Assembly: GCA_013151635.1 (NCBI GenBank)
Contig: JAADHV010000109.1
Coordinates: 1-64,000, forward strand
DNA: 64,000 bases
DNA from: Deltaproteobacteria bacterium
GTDB lineage: Bacteria > Desulfobacterota > Desulfobacteria > Desulfobacterales > Desulfobacteraceae
Direction of reading: 5' to 3'
Numbering within the stretch: position 1 is the first letter of the stretch; the number at the start of each line of letters is the position of its first letter. The notes beneath the pieces are model-generated. The model ran no database searches and was not told the DNA's origin. It worked only from the letters and a program-made list of their open reading frames with translations. Both the position numbers and the translations under genes were made by a program. Shown piece after piece: positions 27,265-36,650 of this stretch.

Positions 27265-28698
27265 ATGAAAAAAATTGATGAACCCAGATTAAGAGATATT
27301 GTCGGGGAGCGCAACATTAAGACAGACCCTTCTGACCTTTATATCTACGGGTCAGACTCTTCCGTACATCATGCCATGCCCTGGGCGGTCGTCAAACCCG
27401 AGACAATCCTGCAGGTACAAAGAATCATGAAATATGCAAATGAAGAGCTTATTCCTGTTATTGCAAGGGGAGGCGGTTCTGGAATGTGCGGCCAGACCGT
27501 GCCAGTCCAGGGAGGGATTATCCTTGATATGAAAGGGATGAACAAGATCCTTGAAATCAACCTTGAAGACGTCTACTGCCGGGTTGAGCCCGGCGTGATT
27601 GATGATGATCTCAATCTTGCTTTAAAACAATACGGGGTCTTTTATCCCCCTACGCCGGCATCTTCCAGGATTGCCACCATTGGGGGTGAAATCGCCAATA
27701 ATGCCAGCGGTGTCAGGTCTGTAAAATATGGCGCAACAAGGGACGCTGTCCTTGGCATGAAAGTTGTCCTGCCAGACGGAGAGCTTGTAAGCCTTGGCGC
27801 CCATACAAGGGTTGAAGCCTCGGGTTACCAGCTTCACAAACTCATGGTGGGATCGGAAGGCACACTTGGAGTTGTGGTTGAAGCCATCTTAAGCTTTGTT
27901 CCCATCCCGGAATTCAGGTGCATGGGGGTGGCAAATTTTGACTCCCTCAATGACGCAGGTCATGCCATTGGTTCTATTATGGCATCAGGCGCCATTCCTT
28001 CAATGCTGGAACTTGTTGATTCCGTTGCAATAAAGGCTGTGAACAAAACCATGGATTTAGGACTCAAAGAAGTTGCCGCAGCATTAATTTTTGAAGCGGA
28101 CGGCATGGTAAAAGAAGCTGTTGACTATGAAATCAATAAAATGAAAAAAATATGCGAGAAGCACAACGGCCAGGATATCCATGCAAGCTATGACCCCAAA
28201 GAGCGGGAAAAAATATTTATGGGACGTAAAAAACTTTTCCCGGCATTGTCTAAGTACGATGACAACCTTGCCAGCACTGCCCTGGCTGATGACATGGCGG
28301 TTCCTTACTCAAAAATGGCGGAAATGGCCGGGAAAATTCATGAAATAGCCAGGGAAAACAATATTGTCATGACAGCCTACGGCCATTGCGGTTCAGGATG
28401 CATGCACACCAAGATTTTAATGGACACAAAAAGAAAAGACCAGTGGGATTCTGCAAAAAAAGCCATAACCCAGGTATATGAATATGTAAGATCCGTCAAT
28501 GGAACCACAAGTGCAGAGCATGGTATCGGGCTTTCCAAAGCAGAATCATTCAAGATTGAAAAAGCAGATTCATTAGGGCTTTTAACAAGCATTAAAAAAG
28601 CGCTTGACCCGAATAACATCCTGAACCCAGGCAAACTTATGCAGGCCCCGGAAAACTGGATAACCGCAACCAACTTGAGATATTCTGTGAACAGTTAA
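27265..28698 (+). CDS. FAD-dependent 2-hydroxyacid (lactate/glycolate-type) dehydrogenase
   Basis: A 477-residue flavoprotein of the GlcD / D-lactate dehydrogenase family. The PCMH FAD-binding core includes ARGGGSGMCGQTVPVQGG near residue 70, GGEIANNASGVRSVKYG near 135 and VGSEGTLGVV near 195. The C-terminal cap has AYGHCGSGCMHTKI, where many relatives read GHAGDGNLH, and the closing motif TTSAEHGIGLSK...DPNNILNPGK. It is first in an operon with an Fe-S/MvhD protein and a LarA-type racemase, which together point to lactate or a related 2-hydroxyacid. AAAAGGGGAACAAATG provides the ribosome-binding site. Confidence 0.88.
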   Translation: MKKIDEPRLRDIVGERNIKTDPSDLYIYGSDSSVHHAMPWAVVKPETILQVQRIMKYANEELIPVIARGGGSGMCGQTVPVQGGIILDMKGMNKILEINLEDVYCRVEPGVIDDDLNLALKQYGVFYPPTPASSRIATIGGEIANNASGVRSVKYGATRDAVLGMKVVLPDGELVSLGAHTRVEASGYQLHKLMVGSEGTLGVVVEAILSFVPIPEFRCMGVANFDSLNDAGHAIGSIMASGAIPSMLELVDSVAIKAVNKTMDLGLKEVAAALIFEADGMVKEAVDYEINKMKKICEKHNGQDIHASYDPKEREKIFMGRKKLFPALSKYDDNLASTALADDMAVPYSKMAEMAGKIHEIARENNIVMTAYGHCGSGCMHTKILMDTKRKDQWDSAKKAITQVYEYVRSVNGTTSAEHGIGLSKAESFKIEKADSLGLLTSIKKALDPNNILNPGKLMQAPENWITATNLRYSVNS

Positions 28699-28715
28699 AT
28701 TAAAAGGTTAATTCC

Positions 28716-29663
28716 ATGGAAAATATAACAAAAAAATTCAAACATCTTGAAAAATGGCAAGGTACACTGGCAAGTTGTATCAGGTGCGGATATTGTTACG
28801 AGCATTGCCCCATGTTCAAGCACACAGGCTGGGAATCTGATGCGCCAAGAGCAAAGATCATTACGGCTTTCGGTCTGTTATCAGGACAGGTTGAAGCATC
28901 AGAATCCGCAGCCGACAAATTATTTTCATGCTTTTATTGTAAAAGATGTGAAGCTGCCTGCTCTTCAGGGGTTCCCTTAACCCAGATCTTCACTGATGCA
29001 AAAAAAGACCTTGTTGAGATGGGCCTCAAAGGTCCTGGAACAACATCCATAACAACACTGAACTGTGCCCGCTGCCTTATCTGCGTCGGCGCCTGCCCCC
29101 ATGAAGCAAGATTCTATGACGGAAACGCTATTGCCACGGACCCGGCCAAATGTCAGGCCTGCGGCATCTGTCTTGAGGTTTGCCCCGCCCGTGCTGCTAA
29201 AATCGAAAATAATTTTGGAACCGGCAGGGATGAACTGATCGAAAAAGCCTCTGCCTTTTTAAATACCCATAAAGCATCAAAGGCCATAATTTTTGCCTGC
29301 AACTGGTCATATTACCCCGGACTTATGGCATCTGTTCTCCCTGAGTCGGAAACCAAAGAAAAAAATTATGAAATCCTGGTGAATATGTGCGGCGGGCGCC
29401 TTGACCCGCAATTGTTGATGGCGCCTTTTCTTCATAATGCCTGGGGTATTATGGCAGCCGTATGTCCTGACGGAGAGTGCCAGCATGAAGGAAACCTTAA
29501 GGCAAAAAAAATTATCAAAACCCTTTGCAATACATTAAAAAGTATTGATATTAACCCGGAAAGGGTTCGGCTTGTCCAAATCCCGGCCGGGGACAAGACA
29601 TTATTCCAGGCTGAAATTGATACCTTTGTTGACAGGCTCAATAAACTGGGCCCCATACGCTAA
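28716..29663 (+). CDS. Four-cluster Fe-S protein with hydrogenase-delta (MvhD) domain
   Basis: A 315-residue electron carrier. It has four cysteine sets for [4Fe-4S] clusters: C21/C24/C27/C31, C72/C75/C78/C82, C117/C120/C123/C127 and C146/C149/C152/C156. The first pair resembles GlcF/HdrC ferredoxin modules; the second pair is a bacterial ferredoxin domain. The last 130 residues are an MvhD/FlpD-like domain (FACNWSYYPG, NMCGGRLDPQLLMAPF, PDGECQHEGN), which in methanogens and sulfate reducers links hydrogenase or formate dehydrogenase to heterodisulfide reductase. The combination suggests that electrons from the upstream flavoprotein are passed to an Hdr/Flox-type partner. No such partner is encoded nearby. 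Confidence 0.83.
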   Translation: MENITKKFKHLEKWQGTLASCIRCGYCYEHCPMFKHTGWESDAPRAKIITAFGLLSGQVEASESAADKLFSCFYCKRCEAACSSGVPLTQIFTDAKKDLVEMGLKGPGTTSITTLNCARCLICVGACPHEARFYDGNAIATDPAKCQACGICLEVCPARAAKIENNFGTGRDELIEKASAFLNTHKASKAIIFACNWSYYPGLMASVLPESETKEKNYEILVNMCGGRLDPQLLMAPFLHNAWGIMAAVCPDGECQHEGNLKAKKIIKTLCNTLKSIDINPERVRLVQIPAGDKTLFQAEIDTFVDRLNKLGPIR

Positions 29664-29675
29664 AGGAGCGGTTTT

Positions 29676-30920
29676 ATGAAAATTGATGTCCCTTACGGGA
29701 AAGACGGTTCCATGTCAGCCGTGATAAGCGACGATATAAAGGTCAACTTCCTTGAAGCCAATGATGTTAAAATCAGCGATGAAGACAAAAATATAAAAGC
29801 CGCTATAAATAAGCCCATCAACAGCAAGAACTTTAAGGATTTTTTAAGTGACGCAAAAAAGGTGCTGGTCATTGTCAATGATGCCACAAGACCCACCCCC
29901 ACAAAAAAAATTCTCGAATTTATCTTTGATGATTTAAAAAAGACTGATTTCAATTTTATTATTGCAACAGGTGCCCACAGGGGTCCGTCCCCGGAAGAAT
30001 ACCTCCAGATTTTCGGTTCCTATTATGAAAAAATAAAAACCCGGATTATCGTTCATGATGCCAGGGCAAAAGAGGATATGGTTTTTTTAGGCAATTCTTC
30101 GAACGGGACGCAGATGTATGTTAACAAGGCAGGGGTCAGGGCAGACAAGATCATTATTATTTCTTCTGTGGAACCCCACTATTTTGCCGGGTATACGGGC
30201 GGAAGGAAATCCTTTTTACCGGGTATTGCGGGATATAACACAATAGAACAGAACCATAAGCTTGCCCTTGCCCCCGAAGCAAAGGCATTAGCACTTGAAG
30301 GGAACCCGGTTCATGAAGACATGATTGATGCCATTAAAACCGTCAAACAGGAAATCTTTTCCATCATGACTGTTTTAGATAAACACCACAAAGTCTATGC
30401 CACCTGCTGCGGTCATATCAATGATTCCTTTCATGCTGCCATTGACAGGGCTAATGAAGTATTTGCCGCCCCCTTGAAAGAAAAGGCGGACATTGTGGTA
30501 TCAGTGGTGAAATTCCCCCAGGATATTGATCTTTACCAGGCACAGAAAGGCATTGATAACGCAAAACTAGCCTTGAAAAAGGATGGGATCATGATTCTTG
30601 TTGCAAAATGCAGATGCGGTATCGGCTGCAAGGCCTTTGCCGACCTTTTAGGATCAAGTGATACTCCAAAAGCTGCTCTTGAAACAATTGAAAAAGGCTA
30701 TGTTTTAGGATACCACAAGGCTGCAAAAATGGCCGAAATCGGTCTCTGGGCAAGGATGTGGGGAGTAACTGGCGTTGAGCCGGATGTTATTTCGAAATTA
30801 TTCATTAAACCGTTTGGCAACCTTCAAACAGCCATGGACACGGCCCTTAAAGAAAAAGGGGCCAATGCAAGTGTCTTGTTTTTGATGGACGGCGGACTTA
30901 CTGTGCCTTTAATCAGATAA
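29676..30920 (+). CDS. larA: LarA-type nickel-dependent racemase
   Basis: A 414-residue protein of the lactate racemase (LarA) family. Residues needed for the nickel-pincer cofactor in characterised LarA are present with identical spacing: Arg72 (NDATRPTP), His101 (ATGAHRG), His168 (EPHYFAGY), Lys178 (GGRKSFLPG) and His194 (EQNHKL). Lys178 would carry the cofactor by a thioamide link. It is third in the operon with a hydroxyacid dehydrogenase, so interconversion of D- and L-lactate feeding that enzyme is a sensible role. LarA homologues also act on other 2-hydroxyacids, so the substrate is not certain. The cofactor-making genes larB, larC and larE are not in this window. Confidence 0.85.
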   Translation: MKIDVPYGKDGSMSAVISDDIKVNFLEANDVKISDEDKNIKAAINKPINSKNFKDFLSDAKKVLVIVNDATRPTPTKKILEFIFDDLKKTDFNFIIATGAHRGPSPEEYLQIFGSYYEKIKTRIIVHDARAKEDMVFLGNSSNGTQMYVNKAGVRADKIIIISSVEPHYFAGYTGGRKSFLPGIAGYNTIEQNHKLALAPEAKALALEGNPVHEDMIDAIKTVKQEIFSIMTVLDKHHKVYATCCGHINDSFHAAIDRANEVFAAPLKEKADIVVSVVKFPQDIDLYQAQKGIDNAKLALKKDGIMILVAKCRCGIGCKAFADLLGSSDTPKAALETIEKGYVLGYHKAAKMAEIGLWARMWGVTGVEPDVISKLFIKPFGNLQTAMDTALKEKGANASVLFLMDGGLTVPLIR

Positions 30921-31001
30921 AATAAAAAATGCCGGGTATAAAATATTATATCAGGCACCTTTCAAATACGGTTCAAAGCAACGTATAATATGGCCTGACG
31001 G

Positions 31002-32396
31002 TCACTTTAAGCGTATACAATGTTTTTTCAGCCTTATATACATGCGGGATCTGGATACCCCGGAAATGGCACAGGCCTTTTTCACATTACCGTTGGTGTG
31101 GGACATGAGCCTTGCAAGATACTCTTTTTCTGCATCCTCAAGCATTTTTTTCAATAAAGGAAAATTATTTACCCCGGCAGTATCTTCCGAATTTATTTTT
31201 TTATTTTCCAAAACCTGTATAAACGAATTTTTTATCACCTTTTCTTTTACATGTGATGGCAAATGAATGGAGTAGAGTGTGGGTTCATTTTTTGCCGATG
31301 CAACAGCTTTGTCCATGGCATTGATCAATTCCCCGGTATTCCCCGGCCATTTATAAGTTCCAATGATATCTATGAATTCAGGCGATACCCCTTTGGTGTC
31401 AATCTTATATTTCTTACAATATTTATCAATATAAAAAAGAGCGATTTTGATAATGTCTTCTTTCATCTCCTTTAAGGGGGGCAGATGAATGCCAATACCT
31501 TTTAATTTAAATAAAAAATCTTTGCTGAACTTTCCCTGGCCGCTCAATTCATCAAGGTCTTTGCTGGTTGTTGCGATCACCCTGAAATTACTCGCTGTCG
31601 CCTCTTTCCCACCCAATGGGGTAAATAAAAAAGTCTCCATCACCCGCAAAAAGGATTTTTGAACCTGTAACGGGAGCTGTGACACTTCATCAAAAAATAA
31701 TGTCCCATTGCGGGCATACTTTACCAACCCTGCCTTATCGTTCACAGCCCCTGGGAATGCCCCTTTTTTATAGCCGAATAATACGCTCTCGGCAACGTTC
31801 TCATTAATGGCGGAACAATCAACAACAACAAAATTATTTTCACAGCGGTCACTGTTTAAATGAATGGTTTTTGCAAAAAGTTCTTTTCCTGTGCCCTGCT
31901 CTCCTGATAAAAGGACATTAATATCTGAATATGCAGATGTGGAAACCTTATACAGACATGATTTTATTACATCTGATTCACCAATGATCCCATTTCGTTT
32001 TAAAACACCCGGCGTGGATACGTTTCCTTTTTCTTTTCTAAATTGCAAGGCCCGGCTGACCTGCAGGTTAAGTTCCTGCCTTAAGAAAGGTTTTTCAAGA
32101 TAACTCCATGCACCGCTGTTGATAGCCATTTCAGCACCGTCAGGGTCACTGTCACCAGTAATTATTATAATTTCAGGTGATGATTTTACTGCTTTAATTG
32201 TTTTAATGAGATCAAGCCCGTTTGCATCCGGAAGATTGATATCAAGAAAAACAAGGTCAAACATACCGTTTTTCGCAAGGTCAAGGCCATCGTTGCCTGT
32301 TAATGCATAACGGCTCTCATGACCAATTATTTCCATCATCTTTGCAAGTATATCGCAAATCAATTTATCATCATCAATTATCAGAACATCTGCCAT
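31002..32396 (-). CDS. Orphan NtrC-like response regulator with altered GAFTGA loop
   Basis: A 464-residue protein with receiver domain (Asp52 in FLDINLPDANG), AAA+ domain (Walker A GEQGTGKE at 165-172, Walker B TLFFDEVSQLP) and Fis-type end (NVKKACAISGVSRSRMYIRLKK). The sigma-54 contact loop reads GAFPGA at 212-217 instead of GAFTGA; the threonine is normally essential for sigma-54 engagement. Either it does not activate sigma-54 in the usual way or it has another role. No kinase gene is adjacent. It lies between the lactate-type operon (convergent) and the etf operon (same strand). Confidence 0.88.
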   Translation of the reverse strand: MADVLIIDDDKLICDILAKMMEIIGHESRYALTGNDGLDLAKNGMFDLVFLDINLPDANGLDLIKTIKAVKSSPEIIIITGDSDPDGAEMAINSGAWSYLEKPFLRQELNLQVSRALQFRKEKGNVSTPGVLKRNGIIGESDVIKSCLYKVSTSAYSDINVLLSGEQGTGKELFAKTIHLNSDRCENNFVVVDCSAINENVAESVLFGYKKGAFPGAVNDKAGLVKYARNGTLFFDEVSQLPLQVQKSFLRVMETFLFTPLGGKEATASNFRVIATTSKDLDELSGQGKFSKDFLFKLKGIGIHLPPLKEMKEDIIKIALFYIDKYCKKYKIDTKGVSPEFIDIIGTYKWPGNTGELINAMDKAVASAKNEPTLYSIHLPSHVKEKVIKNSFIQVLENKKINSEDTAGVNNFPLLKKMLEDAEKEYLARLMSHTNGNVKKACAISGVSRSRMYIRLKKHCIRLK

Positions 32397-32566
32397 GGCT
32401 CTATTCCCAGTATTTTATCATCACTTTATACAGAATAAAGAACAAAGAATATGCAACGTATATTTATTTCACGTCTAAACATTGATGTCAAATATCCGGA
32501 ATAGAAACCCAGTAATTCCCGGTGAATGACATAAAGAATCCAGATGGGGAATGATTCAATATTGAG

Positions 32567-32600
32567 GGGGCCTGGTTTTTATATTCCAGGCCCCTTTTTT
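32567..32600 (+). terminator. Strong GC hairpin with T-run on the plus strand
   Basis: GGGGCCTGG (32567-32575) pairs perfectly with CCAGGCCCC (32586-32594) around a 10-base loop and is followed by TTTTTT on the plus strand. It lies after the etfA stop (minus strand). The minus-strand side lacks a T-run directly after the stem, although runs of A and T border it. It may terminate etfA transcripts as a bidirectional element or block plus-strand antisense transcription. Confidence 0.6.
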
Positions 32601-32626
32601 AAAAAAAACGATTTTATATATTCCAT

Positions 32627-33595
32627 TTAAAGGTCATTGATTGCTTCTGTCAGTTCGGGCATAAAATCAAGGATATCTTCAACAATACCGACATCTGCCA
32701 CCTGGAAAATGGGTGCTTTGGGGTTCTTGTTGACAGCAACAATAAAAGGATTGCCTTTTAGTCCGCCAAGATGCTGAAAAGAACCGGATATCCCCATGGC
32801 CATGTATACTTTTGGTTTAACTGTCTGGCCTGATGTTCCAACCTGCCGTGATTTTTCAAGCCATTTGGCATCAACAATCGGCCTTGAGCAGGAAACAACC
32901 GCATTCATTGCTTCGGCAAGTTCCTGGGCGATTTCAATATTTTCTTCATCCTCAATACCACGGCCAACAGAAACAAGCACATCGGATTTCGTTATATCAA
33001 CATCTCCGACTTCTGCCTCAACGATCTCAAGAAATTTTCTTTTTGCGGAAAGATCACCGGCATCACCTGATTTATCAACGATTGTCCCACCTTCTGAACT
33101 GCCCTCAACAGGAGCAAAAGCTCCCGGCCTTACAGTCATAACTGCACCGGAAGATATGTCAATTGCCATATGAGTGCTGACTGCCCCGCCAAGTTCCTGG
33201 CGGACCGCTTTAAGGGTTGTGCCGTCTATGCCTTCAAAATCAACAATATCTGCTGCATAGGCTGAATCCATTTTAACGGACAGGCCAGGAGCCAGATCCA
33301 TTCCGAACGTATCATGAGCAAAAAGAAAAACTGCATCCAGAGGAATGATATTGACCAGGGCTTTTCTGACCACTTCTGCATTGGGATAAGAAAAAAGTGC
33401 GTTGTCAATTTTTATTACTTCAGAATAAATGGAAGTCATCTCTTGTGCGACTTTATCAAGATCTGCACCTGATCCTGCTACAACAGCCGTCAAGGATGCT
33501 CCTTTATCAATTTTTTTTGCAGCTGCCGGGAACTCCAATGCCACATCTTCGGCAGCACCGTTTTTAAATGGAATATATGCAAAAATCTGTGTCAT
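32627..33595 (-). CDS. etfA: Electron-transfer flavoprotein alpha subunit
   Basis: A 322-residue EtfA. The C-terminal FAD domain shows the family signature in order: VSVGRGIED, SRPIVDAKWLEKSRQVGTSGQTVKP, AMGISGSFQHLGG, and NPKAPIFQVADVGIVEDILDFMP. It lies 3 bases after etfB and forms the heterodimeric soluble carrier that takes electrons from acyl-CoA and amine dehydrogenases. The etfD-like membrane protein encoded upstream is the likely acceptor. Confidence 0.95.
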   Translation of the reverse strand: MTQIFAYIPFKNGAAEDVALEFPAAAKKIDKGASLTAVVAGSGADLDKVAQEMTSIYSEVIKIDNALFSYPNAEVVRKALVNIIPLDAVFLFAHDTFGMDLAPGLSVKMDSAYAADIVDFEGIDGTTLKAVRQELGGAVSTHMAIDISSGAVMTVRPGAFAPVEGSSEGGTIVDKSGDAGDLSAKRKFLEIVEAEVGDVDITKSDVLVSVGRGIEDEENIEIAQELAEAMNAVVSCSRPIVDAKWLEKSRQVGTSGQTVKPKVYMAMGISGSFQHLGGLKGNPFIVAVNKNPKAPIFQVADVGIVEDILDFMPELTEAINDL

Positions 33596-33598
33596 GAT

Positions 33599-34384
33599 TT
33601 AAAGCCCTCCTTTTGCTTTAAGCCTTTCAATCAGTTTTTCTATGATCTCATCAGTTGAGCCTTCAAGCATTTCAGCACCTTCGCCCATATCCGGCACAAA
33701 ATAATCAACTCTTTTTGTTTTTGCGCCTGCTTCTCCGATACTTTCCGGATCCACACCAAGATCGCCTGCACCCTTTACGGGGATGTCCACTTTTGCAACT
33801 TTCCTGATACCTCGAATCCCTACATAACGGGGCTCGTTAATACCTGTCTGGATAGAGATAACACAAGGAAGCTGCATTTCATTCATTTCCTGGTTTCCGC
33901 CTTCAATCTCCCGACCCACAATTATTTTATCATCACCGATTTCAATTTTATTCACCAGCGATGCATAGGGCATACCCAGCATTGCAGCAACCATTCCGCC
34001 AATCTGGCCTGCTCCCTCATCTGCCTGGGCACCGGTCATAACAAGATCGTAACTGCCTTTTTCAATTTCTGCCTTAAGAATACTTGCAATCCCTTTGCCG
34101 TCCGAGCCGTCAAAAGCATCATCACAAAGAAGTATGCCGTCATTCGCGCCCATTGCCATCTCGCGCCTTAACACTTCTTCTGACTCGTCATCACCAACAG
34201 TAATAACCGTCACGTTTCCACCGACCTTGTCAATAATCTGGATTGCTTCTTCAACTGCATAGTTATCCCATTCATTCACTGAATAAACCAGGTCATCACG
34301 ATCAAGATCATTTCCGGCACTGTTGAGTTCAAATTCATTCTCAGCAGTATCAGGTACTCTCTTGACACATACCAAAATTTCCAT
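33599..34384 (-). CDS. etfB: Electron-transfer flavoprotein beta subunit
   Basis: A 261-residue EtfB with the opening ILVCVKRVPDT and the conserved VITVGDDESEEVLRREMAMGA and DGKGIASIL segments. The nucleotide-binding region TGAQADEGAGQIGGMVAAMLGMP is typical. AAGGAGGCAATAATG provides a strong ribosome-binding site. It is between the membrane Fe-S gene and etfA. Confidence 0.95.
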   Translation of the reverse strand: MEILVCVKRVPDTAENEFELNSAGNDLDRDDLVYSVNEWDNYAVEEAIQIIDKVGGNVTVITVGDDESEEVLRREMAMGANDGILLCDDAFDGSDGKGIASILKAEIEKGSYDLVMTGAQADEGAGQIGGMVAAMLGMPYASLVNKIEIGDDKIIVGREIEGGNQEMNEMQLPCVISIQTGINEPRYVGIRGIRKVAKVDIPVKGAGDLGVDPESIGEAGAKTKRVDYFVPDMGEGAEMLEGSTDEIIEKLIERLKAKGGL

Positions 34385-34450
34385 TATTGCCTCCTTTAAA
34401 TCAATTATCCGTCACAGGTTTTTTAGCCCTTGAACCTGTAACTCATTATT

Positions 34451-36517
34451 TTATGCAAGATGCTGCTCAATCAATTCTGTAAAATCCAAAGCTTCCATCT
34501 CTCCTTCTTTTCCCGCGACCTTGATCGCATCCTGGATATTGACCAGGCAGAAAGGACAGGCAGTTACAATGACAGTTGCCCCGGCTTTGGCAGCCATGTT
34601 GACTCTTAAAACTCCCATTCTTGTTTCTTCTTCCGGTTCATAAAAAAGCATGAGCCCGCCGCCGCCGCAGCAGAATGATCTGTCCCGGCTCTTTTCAAGC
34701 TCGACTCTTGTTAACCCGTTAATGGCATCAAGTGCCTGTCTTGGAGCCTCATAAATTCCATTATGCCGCCCAAGGTAACAGGGATCATGATATACATATA
34801 CCTTGTCAGGATTCTGGCAGGGTTTTAAATCAAGCTCGCCGGTGGTTATTTTTTCTGCAACTATCTGGCTTATATGTTTAACCGGCGGCAGGCTGTTCCC
34901 GTAATCATTTTTCAAAGCATTAAAGGCATGCGGGTCTGCCGTTACAATTTGCTTTACACCGCTTTCCAGAATGGCTTCAATATTCTGTTCTTTTAAATCC
35001 TGGTACAGCATTTCCTCGCCAAACCGCAGGACTTCATTGCCGCTGTCTTTTTCATTCTTACCCAGGATGCCGAAATCAATGCCTGCTTTTTTAAGGATTA
35101 CGGACGTACGTCTTGCAATCTCCTGGATATTATCATCATAGGATGTAATGCTGTCCACAAAATAAAGTGTGTGGGCTTCCTCCTTTGCAAGGTCTTTGAT
35201 CTGCCAGTTTGCTTTAAATTCCTTGTCCTTTGCCCAGTCCGCTCTTTTTTTCTCCATTTTTCCATAAGGATTACCCCTTTTTTCAAGGGCTTTCAAGGGT
35301 TTTTGCAAAGACTGGGGAACCATGCCTTCGTCCACCATACCCCGGCGCAAATCAACCATCTTGTCAATGTATTCAATTCCAAGCGGACACTCTTCTTCAC
35401 AGGCGCCGCAAGTTGTACAGGACCAGATTTCATCTTCCGTATAAATATCTTCCACCAGAAGTTTGCTTTTATAGATTTCTCCTGAAAACGGATAATTTTT
35501 AAATATTAAATCCCTTGCCTTAATGGTAATAAACCTTGGAGATAAAGGACGTCCCACGGCATTAGCAGGACATTGGTCAGAACACCTGCCGCAGTCGGCA
35601 CATGAATAGAAATCCAGCATATGCTTCCATGTAAAATCTTCAAGTTTTTTAACGCCGAAAGACTCAAGATCATCAAGTTTGTCATCTGCAACCCCGTGCA
35701 TGACAGGCTTGATATTTCCTTTTTTAACCCGCATGAAAAATACATTGAAAACGGATGTGATCACGTGGAAATGCTTTCCCAGGGGTAAAAAGCAAAGGAA
35801 AAAGAAAAAAGCCAGATCATGGACAAAAAAAGTGAAAATATGAAGTCCCTGGAGGATATTCTGGGGGGCGGATGCGAGCATTGACCTAAATATCCAGACC
35901 AGAGATAATGGAGCTAAAAAATGTTCCCGGCCGGTAAGTTGAAATTCATATGCACTTGCAGATGCCTCAAAAAGGCTTTCACAAATCATGAGTGTTGCAA
36001 TAATGGCCAACACAAAGATAGCTTCCCCTGTATGATCCTTGCCGTATTTTTCCGGCACGGCATATCGTTTGGGTTTAAAGATACCCCTTCTGATCGATGC
36101 TATAATACATGCAATAAGAACAAAGGTTGCGGCATAATCTTTAAAAAAATTATAAATATCACCTAAAATCCCTCCAAATCCGGGCAGGACAAATCCATCT
36201 GAAAAGCCTATGATAACAAGGGAACTGGAGCGGATGGACAAAATCAGAAAACCTGCAAAGATGGTCATATGAAGGACACCTGCCAGCATGTATCTTGGCT
36301 GTCTCATCTGCCCCAGCCAGACAAAAATAAGATTCCGGACCCGCTTTCCAATATGGTCGAATCTGTTATCCGGGTTTGCTCTCACAAGTGGCGCAATACG
36401 CCTGGCCATAATATAGGCAAACAACCCTATCCCTATGACAGGCAAAACAAATGACAATATTACTGCAGGGAATATCCCGAAAAATTTAAAACTGGCCGGG
36501 CCGATTATCGAAGTCAT
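34451..36517 (-). CDS. Membrane Fe-S oxidoreductase, ETF:quinone type (EtfD-like)
   Basis: A 688-residue protein. About 280 N-terminal residues form membrane helices related to the NarI gamma subunit, with paired histidines (GLHIFTFFVHD, GKHFHV) that could bind heme b. Two [4Fe-4S] cysteine sets follow (CADCGRCSDQCPA near 325, CTTCGACEEECPLG near 380). The C-terminal part has CCG-domain sequences (HDPCYLGRHN, FCCGGGG and TACPFCLVN) as in heterodisulfide reductase subunit B. Proteins of this layout carry electrons between ETF and membrane quinones. It is first in the etfD-etfB-etfA operon, so linkage of the flavoprotein to menaquinone is strongly suggested. Confidence 0.88.
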   Translation of the reverse strand: MTSIIGPASFKFFGIFPAVILSFVLPVIGIGLFAYIMARRIAPLVRANPDNRFDHIGKRVRNLIFVWLGQMRQPRYMLAGVLHMTIFAGFLILSIRSSSLVIIGFSDGFVLPGFGGILGDIYNFFKDYAATFVLIACIIASIRRGIFKPKRYAVPEKYGKDHTGEAIFVLAIIATLMICESLFEASASAYEFQLTGREHFLAPLSLVWIFRSMLASAPQNILQGLHIFTFFVHDLAFFFFLCFLPLGKHFHVITSVFNVFFMRVKKGNIKPVMHGVADDKLDDLESFGVKKLEDFTWKHMLDFYSCADCGRCSDQCPANAVGRPLSPRFITIKARDLIFKNYPFSGEIYKSKLLVEDIYTEDEIWSCTTCGACEEECPLGIEYIDKMVDLRRGMVDEGMVPQSLQKPLKALEKRGNPYGKMEKKRADWAKDKEFKANWQIKDLAKEEAHTLYFVDSITSYDDNIQEIARRTSVILKKAGIDFGILGKNEKDSGNEVLRFGEEMLYQDLKEQNIEAILESGVKQIVTADPHAFNALKNDYGNSLPPVKHISQIVAEKITTGELDLKPCQNPDKVYVYHDPCYLGRHNGIYEAPRQALDAINGLTRVELEKSRDRSFCCGGGGLMLFYEPEEETRMGVLRVNMAAKAGATVIVTACPFCLVNIQDAIKVAGKEGEMEALDFTELIEQHLA

Positions 36518-36650
36518 ACTTCTTTACCTCCAAAATATTTCTTATACTTATGAATACAGACTCAAAAAGCTTTAATAAACATGAAAGAACACGTCAAGCA
36601 AAAAGCCTTATTCAACAAAATAATGCCGTTCAAATACTATATGGCATTTA

